Positions 5,379 through 12,939 of a DNA stretch of 12,939 nt are shown piece after piece. The position numbers were made by a program, and so were the translations under genes. The DNA comes from Campylobacterales bacterium (GTDB lineage Bacteria > Campylobacterota > Campylobacteria > Campylobacterales > Hydrogenimonadaceae): the NCBI GenBank assembly GCA_027065635.1, contig JAMONQ010000071.1, positions 1 through 12,939 on the forward strand, in the 5' to 3' direction. Positions within the stretch are counted from its first letter, which is position 1. Every line of letters begins with the position of its first letter. The notes beneath the pieces were generated by a model. It worked only from the letters and a program-made list of their open reading frames with translations. It was not told the origin of the DNA and did no database searches.

Positions 5379-5409
5379 AGAAAGTAGCTAATCTTACAGG
5401 AGGTAAATA

Positions 5410-8214
5410 ATGTCATCTATGTCAAGACGCGACTTCCTCAAGAGCGCAGCTGCCGCTACGGCGGCGAGCGCTGTTGGGATGTCGGTTCCTACCGAAGTAG
5501 AGGCCAAGGCCAGCAGTGCGGAGGCCGGATGGCGTTGGGACAAGGCGGTATGCCGCTTCTGCGGTACCGGATGCGGCATCATGGTCGCGACGAAAGACGG
5601 TAAAATCGTTGCTGTAAAGGGAGACCCGGCAGCACCGGTAAACAGAGGTCTCAACTGTATCAAGGGATACTTCAACGCCAAGATCATGTACGGTGCGGAC
5701 CGTCTGACCACGCCGCTGCTGCGTATGGACGATAAAGGAAACTTTTCCAAAAACGGAAAATTCCGACCCGTCAGCTGGAAGCGTGCATTCGACGAGATGG
5801 AGCGCGCTATTAGAAAAGCGCTCAAAGAGGGCGGTCCTGAAGCTGTAGCCGTATTCGGATCCGGACAATATACGATCCAGGAAGGATACGCTGCCGCCAA
5901 GATGATGAAAGCGGGCTTCCGCTCCAACGCGATCGACCCCAACGCACGCCACTGTATGGCATCTGCGGTTGTCGGGTTTTTCCAGACTTTCGGTATCGAC
6001 GAGCCTTCAGGATGCTATGACGATATCGAGATAACCGACACTATCGTTACCTGGGGCGCCAACATGGCCGAGATGCACCCGATCCTATGGGCTCGCGTTA
6101 CAGACAGAAAGCTCTCCGATCCGGATCGCGTAAAAGTGGTCAATATCTCCACATATCGCCACAGATGTTCCGACCTGGCCGACATGGAGATCATTTTCCG
6201 TCCAAATACCGACCTGGCTCTTTGGAACTATCTCGCTCACGAGATCGTATACAACTATCCTGAAGTTATCGACTGGGATTTTGTCAAGAAACACACAATC
6301 TTCGCCACCGGCTTTGTCGAAACCGGATACGGTATGCGCATGCCGGACGAGGCGAGAAAGCTTGGATACTCCGACAAAGAGCTCGAAACTATCCGAAAAG
6401 AGAAGAGCAAGCCGGTCTCCGAAAGAGAAGCGCCGAGCCTGAGTGTCTTCGGATACAAGGAAGGCGATACGATGGAGATGAAACATCGGGGCCACGCTCT
6501 TGGACACTGGGAGATCAGCTTCGAAGAGTTCAAAAAAGGTCTGGAGCCCTATACTCTCGACTATGTAGCGAGTATCGCCAAAGGCGATCCGGACGAAAGT
6601 ATCGAAAGCTTCAAGAAGAAGCTCGAAACTCTGCGTGATCTTTATATCGACAAGAGTAGAAAGATGGTCAGTTTCTGGACCATGGGTATGAACCAGCACA
6701 CAAGAGGAAGCTGGGTCAACGAGCAGTCTTATATGGTACACTTCCTGCTCGGCAAACAGGCGAAGCCGGGAATGGGCGCATTCTCTCTCACCGGACAGCC
6801 TTCAGCTTGCGGTACCGCACGTGAAGTCGGAACGTTTACACACCGACTGCCGGCCGATATGCTGGTAAAAATTCCCAAGCACAGAAAGATCGCCGAAAAG
6901 ATCTGGAAACTGCCTGAAGGAACGATCAACCCGGTCGGCTATCAGCATATCATGAATATCCACCGCCAGATCGAAAGCGGCAAGATCAAGTTTGCATGGG
7001 TCAACGTATGTAACCCGTACCACGACTCGGCGAACGCAAACCACTGGATCAAAGCGGCCAGAAAGATGGACTGCTTCATCGTCACATCAGACGGTTATCC
7101 GGGAATCTCGGCAAAAGTTTCAGACCTCGTTCTGCCCTCCGCGATGATCTACGAGAAGTGGGGTGCCTACGGAAACGCGGAACGCCGTACACAGCACTGG
7201 AGACAGCAGGTCGTTCCTGTCGGAGAGGCGATGAGCGATACATGGCAGTGGGTTGAACTCTCCAAACGCTTCACAGTCAAGGATCTCTGGGGCGAGTGGA
7301 CGATCAAAGGGGGCAAAAAGCTTCCGAGCGTCATAGAAAAAGCCAAAGCGATGGGATATGACGAAGATACGACAATGTTCGAAATCCTCTTCGCCAACGA
7401 GTGGTACAGAAGCTTCAGACCAGACGATCCGATCAGTGAAGGATTTGACAACACTGATGTTCTCGGAGACCACAGAAACGTAATCGGTTCCGACGGAAAA
7501 CCGTGGAAAGGGTATGGATTCTTTATCCAGAAAGCGCTCTGGGAAGAGTACAGAATGTTCGGTGCCGGCCATGGACACGACCTTGCCGACTTCGACACAT
7601 ACCATAGAGTCCGCGGTCTGCGATGGCCTGTCGTAGACGGTAAAGATACACCGTGGCGATTCAACGTCAAATACGATCCGTATGCACGCAAGCACGCCAA
7701 GCCAGGCGAACAGTTCGCATTCTACGGGCCGGCTCTCAAGACTATCAAGAGAGGAAATCTCAAAAAGATCGATCCGAGCCTCGGAAAGATATCTCTTCCG
7801 AACAAGGCGAAGATCTTCTTCAGACCATATATGGATCCGACCGAGATTCCGGATAACGACTACGACACATGGCTCTGTACGGGACGTGTCATCGAGCACT
7901 GGCACAGCGGTACGATGACAATGAGGGTTCCGGAACTCTATCGCGCGATGCCGGAAGCACTCTGCTACATGAACCCCAAGGATGCCAAGGCAAAAGGACT
8001 CAAAGATGGGGATCTGGTCTGGATCGAAAGTCGACGCGGAAAAGTCAAGGCTCATATCGATACACGCGGACGAAACAGGCCGCCAAGAGGTCTCGTCTTC
8101 GTTCCGTGGTTCGACGAGCGTGTCTTTATCAACAAAGTCTGTCTGGACCATACATGTCCTATGTCGAAACAGACAGACTACAAAAAGTGTGCGGTCAAGA
8201 TCTATAAGGCGTAA
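5410..8214 (+). CDS. napA: Periplasmic nitrate reductase catalytic subunit NapA
   Basis: This is a molybdoenzyme reducing nitrate to nitrite in the periplasm. It has 934 residues, close to the 920-930 of Campylobacterota NapA. The Tat signal has SRRDFLK at residues 5-11, a hydrophobic alanine-rich stretch, and a cleavage region near EVEAKA. The [4Fe-4S] ligands are C48, C51, C55 and C83, and K85 in CIKG is the lysine linking the cluster to the cofactor. C182 in ARHCMAS is the expected molybdenum ligand. The C-terminal molybdopterin dinucleotide domain (GRVIEHWHSGTMTMRVPEL, near residues 825-845) is present. AGGAGG precedes the start; a second in-frame ATG three codons later would also keep the Tat motif. 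It is the first gene of the nap operon and is controlled by the FNR-type promoter and leader hairpin upstream. NapD, encoded at the operon end, should bind its signal peptide. Confidence 0.98.
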   Translation: MSSMSRRDFLKSAAAATAASAVGMSVPTEVEAKASSAEAGWRWDKAVCRFCGTGCGIMVATKDGKIVAVKGDPAAPVNRGLNCIKGYFNAKIMYGADRLTTPLLRMDDKGNFSKNGKFRPVSWKRAFDEMERAIRKALKEGGPEAVAVFGSGQYTIQEGYAAAKMMKAGFRSNAIDPNARHCMASAVVGFFQTFGIDEPSGCYDDIEITDTIVTWGANMAEMHPILWARVTDRKLSDPDRVKVVNISTYRHRCSDLADMEIIFRPNTDLALWNYLAHEIVYNYPEVIDWDFVKKHTIFATGFVETGYGMRMPDEARKLGYSDKELETIRKEKSKPVSEREAPSLSVFGYKEGDTMEMKHRGHALGHWEISFEEFKKGLEPYTLDYVASIAKGDPDESIESFKKKLETLRDLYIDKSRKMVSFWTMGMNQHTRGSWVNEQSYMVHFLLGKQAKPGMGAFSLTGQPSACGTAREVGTFTHRLPADMLVKIPKHRKIAEKIWKLPEGTINPVGYQHIMNIHRQIESGKIKFAWVNVCNPYHDSANANHWIKAARKMDCFIVTSDGYPGISAKVSDLVLPSAMIYEKWGAYGNAERRTQHWRQQVVPVGEAMSDTWQWVELSKRFTVKDLWGEWTIKGGKKLPSVIEKAKAMGYDEDTTMFEILFANEWYRSFRPDDPISEGFDNTDVLGDHRNVIGSDGKPWKGYGFFIQKALWEEYRMFGAGHGHDLADFDTYHRVRGLRWPVVDGKDTPWRFNVKYDPYARKHAKPGEQFAFYGPALKTIKRGNLKKIDPSLGKISLPNKAKIFFRPYMDPTEIPDNDYDTWLCTGRVIEHWHSGTMTMRVPELYRAMPEALCYMNPKDAKAKGLKDGDLVWIESRRGKVKAHIDTRGRNRPPRGLVFVPWFDERVFINKVCLDHTCPMSKQTDYKKCAVKIYKA

Positions 8215-8222
8215 AGATGCAA

Positions 8223-8272
8223 TCTTCGCTCCGGTTCACTCCGGCAGGCGAAGAGGGGGTCCAGAACGGCCC
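8223..8272 (+). repeat. Two intercistronic hairpins between napA and napG
   Basis: The first hairpin, 8223-8254, pairs TCTTCGC with GCGAAGA (7 bp) and encloses an inner CCGG/CCGG stem. The second, 8257-8272, pairs GGGTC with GGCCC around 6 bases. Neither is followed by a T-run, so they are unlikely to be efficient terminators. They more likely stabilise the 3' end of napA mRNA or mark a processing site. This is the only sizeable gap inside the nap operon. Confidence 0.55.
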
Positions 8273-8306
8273 TTAGAAAAATTAATGATAAAGGTGGATT
8301 GAGTCT

Positions 8307-9146
8307 TTGAACACTCAAAATCCGAAAAAAGATACCAAACCGAAAATAAGCGAGAGGCGCAGGTTTTTGACCATAATGGCCCAAAGCGTCGGTCTCTCGG
8401 CTCTTGGCGGACTTATATGGACAGGCTATGTAGAGGAGGCGAAAGCATCTCCGCTGCTGCTTCGTCCGCCCGGTGCGCTGCCGGAGAAAGATTTTCTTCG
8501 CATGTGCATCAAGTGTGGTCAGTGCGCCGAAGCGTGCCCATACGACACGCTGCTGATGGCGAAACCTGGAGACGGTCTTCCGATGGGAACACCGTACTTC
8601 ATCCCGAGGGATATTCCGTGCTATATGTGTACGGATATTCCGTGTGTGCCTCCCTGCCCGACCGGTGCACTCGACCAGAAGTCCGTCTCTTCCGTTGTTG
8701 ACGGAAAAGAGGAGCTCGATATAAACAAGGCCAAAATGGGTCTTGCCATCGTAGACCACGAGTCTTGTATAGCGTACTGGGGTATTCAGTGCGATGCCTG
8801 CCACAGAGCGTGTCCGCTACTTGACGAAGCGATCACTCTCGAGTACGTAAGAAACGAGAGAACCGGCAAGCACGCGAAGCTGATCCCGGTAGTCCATGCA
8901 GACTACTGCACCGGATGCGGACTGTGCGAACACGCATGTGTTACCGAAAAGGCGGCGATCTTCGTCCTGCCAAGAGACGTGGCGATGGGCAAGCCGGGCG
9001 ACTACTACGTAAAAGGGTGGAGCAAAAAGGATCAGGAGCGTATCAAGCAAAGAGACCTGAGTAAACTCGAAACGAAGACGAAAGTCAGCGAGCGGTCGGC
9101 GGTGGATGCGCTAAACGCGGGAGACGAGGAGCTGTTCGATGAGTAG
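8307..9146 (+). CDS. napG: NapG, ferredoxin-type protein of the quinol-oxidising NapGH module
   Basis: This 279-residue periplasmic iron-sulfur protein works with membrane-bound NapH to pass electrons from menaquinol toward NapB/NapA, replacing NapC here. It has a Tat signal with S-E-R-R-R-F-L-T at residues 15-22, then a hydrophobic stretch. Four cysteine groups are visible: C67/70/73/77, C105/108/113/117, C154/162/165/169 and C201/204/207/211, the usual four [4Fe-4S] clusters. The start is TTG at 8307. The frame has a stop at 8289 and no ATG or GTG before the Tat motif, and AAGGTGG lies 9 bases upstream. It overlaps napH by 8 bases. Confidence 0.95.
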   Translation: MNTQNPKKDTKPKISERRRFLTIMAQSVGLSALGGLIWTGYVEEAKASPLLLRPPGALPEKDFLRMCIKCGQCAEACPYDTLLMAKPGDGLPMGTPYFIPRDIPCYMCTDIPCVPPCPTGALDQKSVSSVVDGKEELDINKAKMGLAIVDHESCIAYWGIQCDACHRACPLLDEAITLEYVRNERTGKHAKLIPVVHADYCTGCGLCEHACVTEKAAIFVLPRDVAMGKPGDYYVKGWSKKDQERIKQRDLSKLETKTKVSERSAVDALNAGDEELFDE

Positions 9147-9969
9147 CCTTTTTAAGATTAGATACCTTCTGCTACGTCGTTTTACACAGATAGGGCTGCT
9201 CTTTCTATACTTCGGCGCCAATGCATACGGATGGAAAGTCTTGACGGGCACACTGAGCTCTTCGACACTCTTTCAGACGATACCGCTCGCCGATCCCTTC
9301 GCCGTGCTGCAGATGCTATCGGCAGGCGCATTGCTGGGAATCGACGTCTTCATAGGAGCGGCCATAATAGTGCTTTTCTACGGAATCGTAGGAGGACGCG
9401 CCTTTTGCAGCTGGGTCTGCCCGGTAAACATGGTCACCGATCTGGCCAACTGGCTAAGGCGGAAGCTGCTTCTGGACAAAGCAGAGAGAAAGGTATGGGT
9501 AAGCCGCAACGCAAGATACTGGGTACTCGTACTCTCTCTTGTCGTTTCCGCAGTTACCGGGCTGGCGGCGTTCGAGCTGGTAAGCCCGATTACGATATTC
9601 AACCGTGGAGTAATCTTCGGTATGGGTATGACTGGCGGCGTACTTGCGGCCATCTTTCTCTTCGATCTCTTCGGGATCAAGAACGGATGGTGCGGGCATA
9701 TCTGTCCGCTCGGCGGAGCGTACTCGCTGATAGGACGTCTAAGCCTCATCAGGGTCCGCCACAACCAGCCAAACTGCACCCTTTGCATGAAGTGCAAGGA
9801 GGTCTGTCCGGAGAGTCAGGTACTCTTCATGATAGGAAAAGAGAGTACGACGGTAAATATGGGAGAATGTGTCAACTGCGCACGCTGCATCGAAGTGTGT
9901 GACGATGACGCACTCGGATTTGGTATAAGAGATTTTGCAACAAGTAAAGCCAAAGGAGAAAAGAGATGA
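9139..9969 (+). CDS. napH: NapH, membrane quinol dehydrogenase subunit with ferredoxin domain
   Basis: This 276-residue inner-membrane protein is the partner of NapG in menaquinol oxidation. About four membrane helices are seen, at residues 15-34, 55-83, 126-146 and 158-178. Two C-x3-C-P motifs, C90-SWV-C94-P and C185-GHI-C189-P, lie beside the membrane as in NapH and NosR relatives. Two C-terminal [4Fe-4S] sites follow at C213/216/219/223 and C244/247/250/254, on the cytoplasmic side. The last cluster is followed by DDD where many ferredoxins have a proline. The ATG overlaps the end of napG, and the stop overlaps the napB start (ATGA). Confidence 0.95.
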   Translation: MSSLFKIRYLLLRRFTQIGLLFLYFGANAYGWKVLTGTLSSSTLFQTIPLADPFAVLQMLSAGALLGIDVFIGAAIIVLFYGIVGGRAFCSWVCPVNMVTDLANWLRRKLLLDKAERKVWVSRNARYWVLVLSLVVSAVTGLAAFELVSPITIFNRGVIFGMGMTGGVLAAIFLFDLFGIKNGWCGHICPLGGAYSLIGRLSLIRVRHNQPNCTLCMKCKEVCPESQVLFMIGKESTTVNMGECVNCARCIEVCDDDALGFGIRDFATSKAKGEKR

Positions 9970-10541
9970 AAAAGATGATTCTAATGGCGCTTTCTGCAGC
10001 ATTGGTACTGGGCATGAGCGCCTGTGCCAACAAAAGCGCCGAGAGTGCCGTACAGATGGACGAGCAGGAGCTGAACTCCAAAAACGCTCCTATAGTTACA
10101 GAGGAGGAGCTCGGGCTGCGTAAAGAGAACCTCTACACCGAGCAGACAACCGCGCCTGTAAGAGCGCAATACACTTCTGCCGCTCCGGGAACAGCGGAGA
10201 GATATCAGAGATCTTATGAGAACGCACCTCCGCTGATTCCGCATAGCGTAGACGGATTGCTGCCTATCAAAAAAGGAAACAACGCCTGTCTTGGATGCCA
10301 TATGCCTGACGTTGCCAAAAGCGTAGGAGCGACACCTATTCCGAAATCGCACTTCATGGACTTCAGAACACAGAAGATGCTCGATCACCTCGCCGAGCAG
10401 AGATTCAACTGCTCTCAGTGCCACGTACCGCAGGCAAACGTGCCTACACTGGTCAAAAACACCTTCGAGCCCTACTTCAGAAACCCTGAAGAGAAGAGCA
10501 AATCAAATCTCATCGATACCTTGAACGAAGGTGTCAAGTAA
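9966..10541 (+). CDS. napB: NapB, diheme cytochrome c subunit of periplasmic nitrate reductase
   Basis: This 191-residue periplasmic electron donor to NapA has two c-type heme sites, C108-L-G-C111-H112 and C149-S-Q-C152-H153. H93 (in LIPHSVDG) and H129 (in PKSHFMDF) are likely distal ligands. The PPLIPHSVDGLLPI stretch is typical of NapB. The N-terminus is a signal peptide. Its end, LGMSAC20, looks like a lipobox apart from methionine at -3, so the protein might be a lipoprotein; alternatively a signal peptidase I cuts near SACA. A long linker (about 25-85) precedes the heme domain. The ATG overlaps the napH stop. Confidence 0.95.
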   Translation: MKKMILMALSAALVLGMSACANKSAESAVQMDEQELNSKNAPIVTEEELGLRKENLYTEQTTAPVRAQYTSAAPGTAERYQRSYENAPPLIPHSVDGLLPIKKGNNACLGCHMPDVAKSVGATPIPKSHFMDFRTQKMLDHLAEQRFNCSQCHVPQANVPTLVKNTFEPYFRNPEEKSKSNLIDTLNEGVK

Positions 10542-10542
10542 G

Positions 10543-11067
10543 ATGGTAGACGAAGGGAGACGAGGCATATTCGCCTCTCTCTCCTCGGCGATCAAGGGGG
10601 AGAAGAGAGATCGAAAAATTCCGGTAAGGCCCCCTTACAATGATGATCCGGATCTTTTTCACAGACTCTGTCCGGAGTGCGAAGAGAAGCCGTGTGCCAG
10701 AGTGTGTGAAGAGGAGATCATCCTGATAGAGGATGACGGTACACCATCACTGACATTCGAGAAAAAGGGGTGTACCTTTTGCGACGCCTGTCTTGAAGCG
10801 TGTGAGCCTGGAGTTTTAAGCGATAAAAGGCTACACTATGTCAACGCCGAAGTCGAGATAGATGTACTAAAGTGCATGGCGTGGCACCAGAGCATATGCA
10901 GCAGTTGCAAGGACCCTTGCCTCGATGACGCAATACGTTTTCTCGGGCTTTTCAGACCGGAAATTTCTCAAGAGAGCTGTACAGCGTGCGGATGGTGCAT
11001 ACCTGTCTGTCCGACCGACGCCATCACGATAGTTTCAAAACCTGCAACAAAAGGAGAGGTAGAGTGA
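10543..11067 (+). CDS. napF: NapF, cytoplasmic ferredoxin-type accessory protein
   Basis: This 174-residue protein has four cysteine groups: C43/46/51/55, C77/80/83/87, C111/119/122/126 and C146/149/152/156, the last in CTACGWCIPVCP. No signal peptide is seen, which fits a cytoplasmic protein. NapF is thought to help NapA maturation, perhaps by supplying or repairing its iron-sulfur cluster before Tat export. I chose the ATG at 10543, 1 base after the napB stop, with AAGG 11 bases upstream. A GTG at 10531, overlapping napB by 11 bases, would add four residues and is an equal alternative. The stop overlaps the napL GTG. Confidence 0.92.
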   Translation: MVDEGRRGIFASLSSAIKGEKRDRKIPVRPPYNDDPDLFHRLCPECEEKPCARVCEEEIILIEDDGTPSLTFEKKGCTFCDACLEACEPGVLSDKRLHYVNAEVEIDVLKCMAWHQSICSSCKDPCLDDAIRFLGLFRPEISQESCTACGWCIPVCPTDAITIVSKPATKGEVE

Positions 11068-12023
11068 AAAGAGTCTGGCTGCTGATCTTGATGATGGTGT
11101 ACTCACTTGCGGCTTCCACCGTCGTTAAGCCACATGCGACAATTGAAGTGGAAGGCAACGTAGTCGAGATCGTAGTAAAAGACAATACTCTATACGTAGC
11201 TACGGATACCGGTAAACTCGAGATTTACGACTGGAAAAAAAGAAAACTCCTCGACGAGATCAAATTCGATACCATACACGACTTCATGGGTGACGAGATT
11301 GCACCGAAGGTTTTCGGAGTCGATATAGACAGGAGCGGCAAAAGATTGCTGATTCTGGTGCAGGATGAAGGCGGAGAAAGAATTCTCTATCTCAAAGAGG
11401 GCGACAAACTGAAAAAGATCCTCGACAAAAAGGCTCATATCTCCATGAGAGAGGTCAGATTCATAGATGACAGCCATCTCCTGATAGCGACGATGAGTGA
11501 CGAACTTATACTTTACGATATAAATATGAAAAAAGAGTCGTATCGAACTAAACTGAGCCTTTCGGTCTTCTCCGATTTTCAACTGAACGAAGATCATACC
11601 AAAGTGGCAAGCAGCTGCGAATCGGGTATCGTATACATAAACGATGTAAAAACCGGCAAGCTTCTTCACAAGTTTGAAGGGGGCAACAAGGACAATGTCT
11701 TCAAGGTCGACTACAAAAACGAGCACGTTCTTGCCTGCGGACAGGACAGAAGAGCAGTAGTCTACAAAGTTCCAACAGCTGAAATGACAATATACGAGAC
11801 AGGTTTTCTGGTATATGCCGGCGCATTGAACGATGACGCCTCTTTGAGCGCGTTCGGCATCAACGAAAAGAACGATATAGGGATTTTCGAAAATGCGACA
11901 AAAAAGATGAAATATAGACTCGTAGGGCAGAACTCTACGCTGAATACGATCGTTTTTATCAGCGACAAAGAGCTCATAAGCTCGAGTGACGACAACAAAA
12001 TTCTAATCTGGAGGATTCCATGA
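11064..12023 (+). CDS. napL: NapL, periplasmic WD40-like beta-propeller protein
   Basis: This 319-residue protein has a Sec signal peptide (KRVWLLILMMVYSLAAS, residues 2-18) and then repeated beta-strand blades. Examples are NTLYVATDTGKLEIYDWKKR, SHLLIATMSDELILYDIN, GIVYINDVKTGKLL and the closing ISSSDDNKILIWRIP, typical of WD40-type propellers. NapL is found in nap operons of Campylobacterota; its exact role is unsettled, though mutants in the group suggest support of full nitrate reductase activity. The start is GTG at 11064, overlapping the napF stop, with AGGAGAGG 3 bases before it. The frame is open further upstream inside napF, but those codons encode no signal peptide. No cysteines bind heme here. 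Confidence 0.9.
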   Translation: MKRVWLLILMMVYSLAASTVVKPHATIEVEGNVVEIVVKDNTLYVATDTGKLEIYDWKKRKLLDEIKFDTIHDFMGDEIAPKVFGVDIDRSGKRLLILVQDEGGERILYLKEGDKLKKILDKKAHISMREVRFIDDSHLLIATMSDELILYDINMKKESYRTKLSLSVFSDFQLNEDHTKVASSCESGIVYINDVKTGKLLHKFEGGNKDNVFKVDYKNEHVLACGQDRRAVVYKVPTAEMTIYETGFLVYAGALNDDASLSAFGINEKNDIGIFENATKKMKYRLVGQNSTLNTIVFISDKELISSSDDNKILIWRIP

Positions 12024-12373
12024 ACATATCAAGTATCGTAGTGCAGGTAAGAAGCGAATATGTAGATGAAGTCGTAGAGGCGCTAAAAGCGGCCGATTTT
12101 TGCGACTACCACTTCCATGACAAGTCGATCGGAAAGATCATAGTGACAGTGGAAGGCGAAGGTGTAAGCGAAGAGATAGAGAAGGTGAAAAAGATCCAGG
12201 AGATTCCGCACGTGATTGCGGCTGATATGATGATGGCATACAGTGAAGAGGAGCTCGACAAAGAGCGCTCCAAGCTCGAAATGGGCCCAAACGTTCCGGA
12301 GATGCTCAACGACGACTCCATAAGAGCCGAAGATATCGTCTACCACGGCGATCTAAGAAAGATGAAGTTCTAA
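12020..12373 (+). CDS. napD: NapD, chaperone for the NapA Tat signal
   Basis: This 117-residue cytoplasmic chaperone binds the twin-arginine signal of NapA and holds back export until the cofactor is in place. The N-terminal part (ISSIVVQV, then KIIVTVEGEG, then IPHVIAADMMMAYSEEE) fits the small ferredoxin-like fold of NapD. A C-terminal extension of about 35 residues after the fold (KLEMGPNVPEMLNDD...) is typical of the longer epsilon-type proteins as far as I recall. The ATG overlaps the napL stop (ATGA). It is the last gene of the operon, and no clear terminator is visible in the 20 bases before the convergent gene. Confidence 0.9.
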   Translation: MNISSIVVQVRSEYVDEVVEALKAADFCDYHFHDKSIGKIIVTVEGEGVSEEIEKVKKIQEIPHVIAADMMMAYSEEELDKERSKLEMGPNVPEMLNDDSIRAEDIVYHGDLRKMKF

Positions 12374-12393
12374 CCTCCAGCTGCGACACTCTA

Positions 12394-12939
12394 TCAGATA
12401 CAGTTTTTCTTTCGCATCAGGGCCAGAAGCTCCTTCTCGGCCAGAGGTGCGCTAAAAAGATACCCCTGATAATATAGAGATTCGCTCAACCCCTTTAATC
12501 TCTCTTTTTGTTCTCTACTCTCGATTCCCTCGGCTATAACGGAACAGTCGAACTGCTTCGCAATATCCAAAATAGCCTTTACCAACGCTACATCATCCTC
12601 ATCCTTCAATATATCCCTGACAAACGACTTGTCTATTTTGATAGTCTCGAAATCGAACCTCTTCAGGTATGACAAGGATGAGTAACCGGTACCGAAATCA
12701 TCTATCATGAAACCGATACCGATCTGCTTGAAACGCTCTATGAGCTCTTGAGCGCGATCGCTATCTTCAATAAGAACACTCTCTGTTATCTCGAACTTTA
12801 TACTGGACGGATCTACACCGCTTCTTTGTACTATCTCCGCCGTCTGCTCGAAAAAACCGCTATACTTCAACTGTTTCGGGCTCAAGTTTATACTGATATA
12901 AGGAGGAGGCGTCACATCCTCTTCACTCTCCCATCCTTT
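12394..12939 (-). CDS. EAL-domain protein, C-terminal part (cut by window edge)
   Basis: This is probably a cyclic-di-GMP phosphodiesterase. The frame is open to the window edge, giving 181 C-terminal residues; a GTG inside (12915) is not the true start. Visible EAL landmarks are ISINLSPKQL, FEITESVLI, DDFGTGYSSLSYLKRF, IKIDKSFV, AEGIESREQ and YYQGYLFSAPL. They include the metal-binding N, E and D-D residues and the catalytic-site lysine, so this half looks active; the EAL motif itself lies outside. GGDEF, PAS or other domains may precede it. It converges on napD and has no evident link to denitrification. Confidence 0.9.
   Translation of the reverse strand, partial: KGWESEEDVTPPPYISINLSPKQLKYSGFFEQTAEIVQRSGVDPSSIKFEITESVLIEDSDRAQELIERFKQIGIGFMIDDFGTGYSSLSYLKRFDFETIKIDKSFVRDILKDEDDVALVKAILDIAKQFDCSVIAEGIESREQKERLKGLSESLYYQGYLFSAPLAEKELLALMRKKNCI

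Larger units (their letters stand above)
5105..5409 (+). other. Intergenic region between the regulator and napA
   Basis: These 305 bases hold no credible gene. The left part (5105 to about 5260) is AT-rich. It has a weak possible stem (TCTCTT near 5184 with AAGAGA near 5216) but no clear terminator for the regulator gene. The right part holds the nap promoter and the long leader hairpin listed separately, then the napA ribosome binding site AGGAGG at 5398-5403, 6 bases before the ATG. Confidence 0.7.

Noticed and set aside
7120..8151. Long 343-codon open frame on the minus strand inside napA
   Set aside because: It is antisense to a clear molybdoenzyme domain, has no family features or ribosome site, and arises from the codon use of napA.
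10986..11063. Upstream extension of napL to an ATG inside napF
   Set aside because: The extra 26 residues are a basic out-of-frame reading of napF, and the signal peptide and AGGAGAGG point to GTG at 11064.
12374..12420. Bidirectional terminator between napD and the EAL gene
   Set aside because: TATCAGATA near a T-rich stretch gives only a 4-bp stem; it is too weak and lies inside the EAL gene end.
1..12939. CRISPR array, insertion sequence, tRNA or rRNA
   Set aside because: No regularly spaced repeats, transposase-like frames, terminal repeats or tRNA-like folds were seen on either strand.

Overview
The window is a respiratory denitrification locus of a bacterium that looks like a member of the Campylobacterota (Epsilonproteobacteria). 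The main reason is the periplasmic nitrate reductase operon in the order napA-napG-napH-napB-napF-napL-napD. It includes napL and has no napC, an arrangement known from Campylobacter, Wolinella, Sulfurimonas and relatives. Base composition looks near 50% GC by eye, fairly high for that phylum. The genus cannot be set from this window. The gene set (Nap, cytochrome cd1 nitrite reductase, cytochrome c-dependent NO reductase) fits a nitrate-respiring, probably chemolithotrophic organism.

Left part (1 to about 3490, minus strand). Reading from right to left there is a 111-residue three-helix membrane protein, norC, norB overlapping norC by 11 bases, a 53-residue single-helix protein, a strong intrinsic-terminator-like hairpin, and the start of nirS. 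The nirS reading frame runs off the left edge, so only its cytochrome c domain and the start of the heme d1 domain are present. Upstream of the 111-residue gene is a perfect FNR-type palindrome placed exactly 41.5 bases from the start site implied by a good -10 element.

Middle part (about 3600 to 5410). A 123-residue membrane protein (minus) and a 62-residue two-helix protein (plus) are divergent, with a second perfect FNR-type palindrome between them. Next, on the plus strand, is a Crp/Fnr regulator with the E-x-x-S-R recognition helix expected for TTGAT half-sites but without FNR's cysteine cluster. A 305-base intergenic region follows with a third FNR-type box, a -10 element, and a very long near-perfect hairpin (27 base pairs over 64 nt) that would lie at the 5' end of the nap mRNA.

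Right part (5410 to 12373, plus strand). napA is followed by a 92-base gap with two hairpins and a TTG-started napG. napGHBFLD are then tightly coupled, mostly by ATGA or GTGA-type overlaps. A convergent gene for an EAL-domain (cyclic-di-GMP phosphodiesterase type) protein is cut by the right edge.

Together the genes would reduce nitrate to nitrite (NapAB, fed from quinol by NapGH, with NapD, NapF and NapL assisting), nitrite to NO (NirS) and NO to N2O (NorCB). The local regulator and three matching boxes suggest one small regulon. The main novelty candidates are the nap leader hairpin, the terminator in front of nirS, and four small membrane proteins of unknown function tied to the regulon by position or by a shared box. 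I found no mobile element, CRISPR array, tRNA or rRNA.
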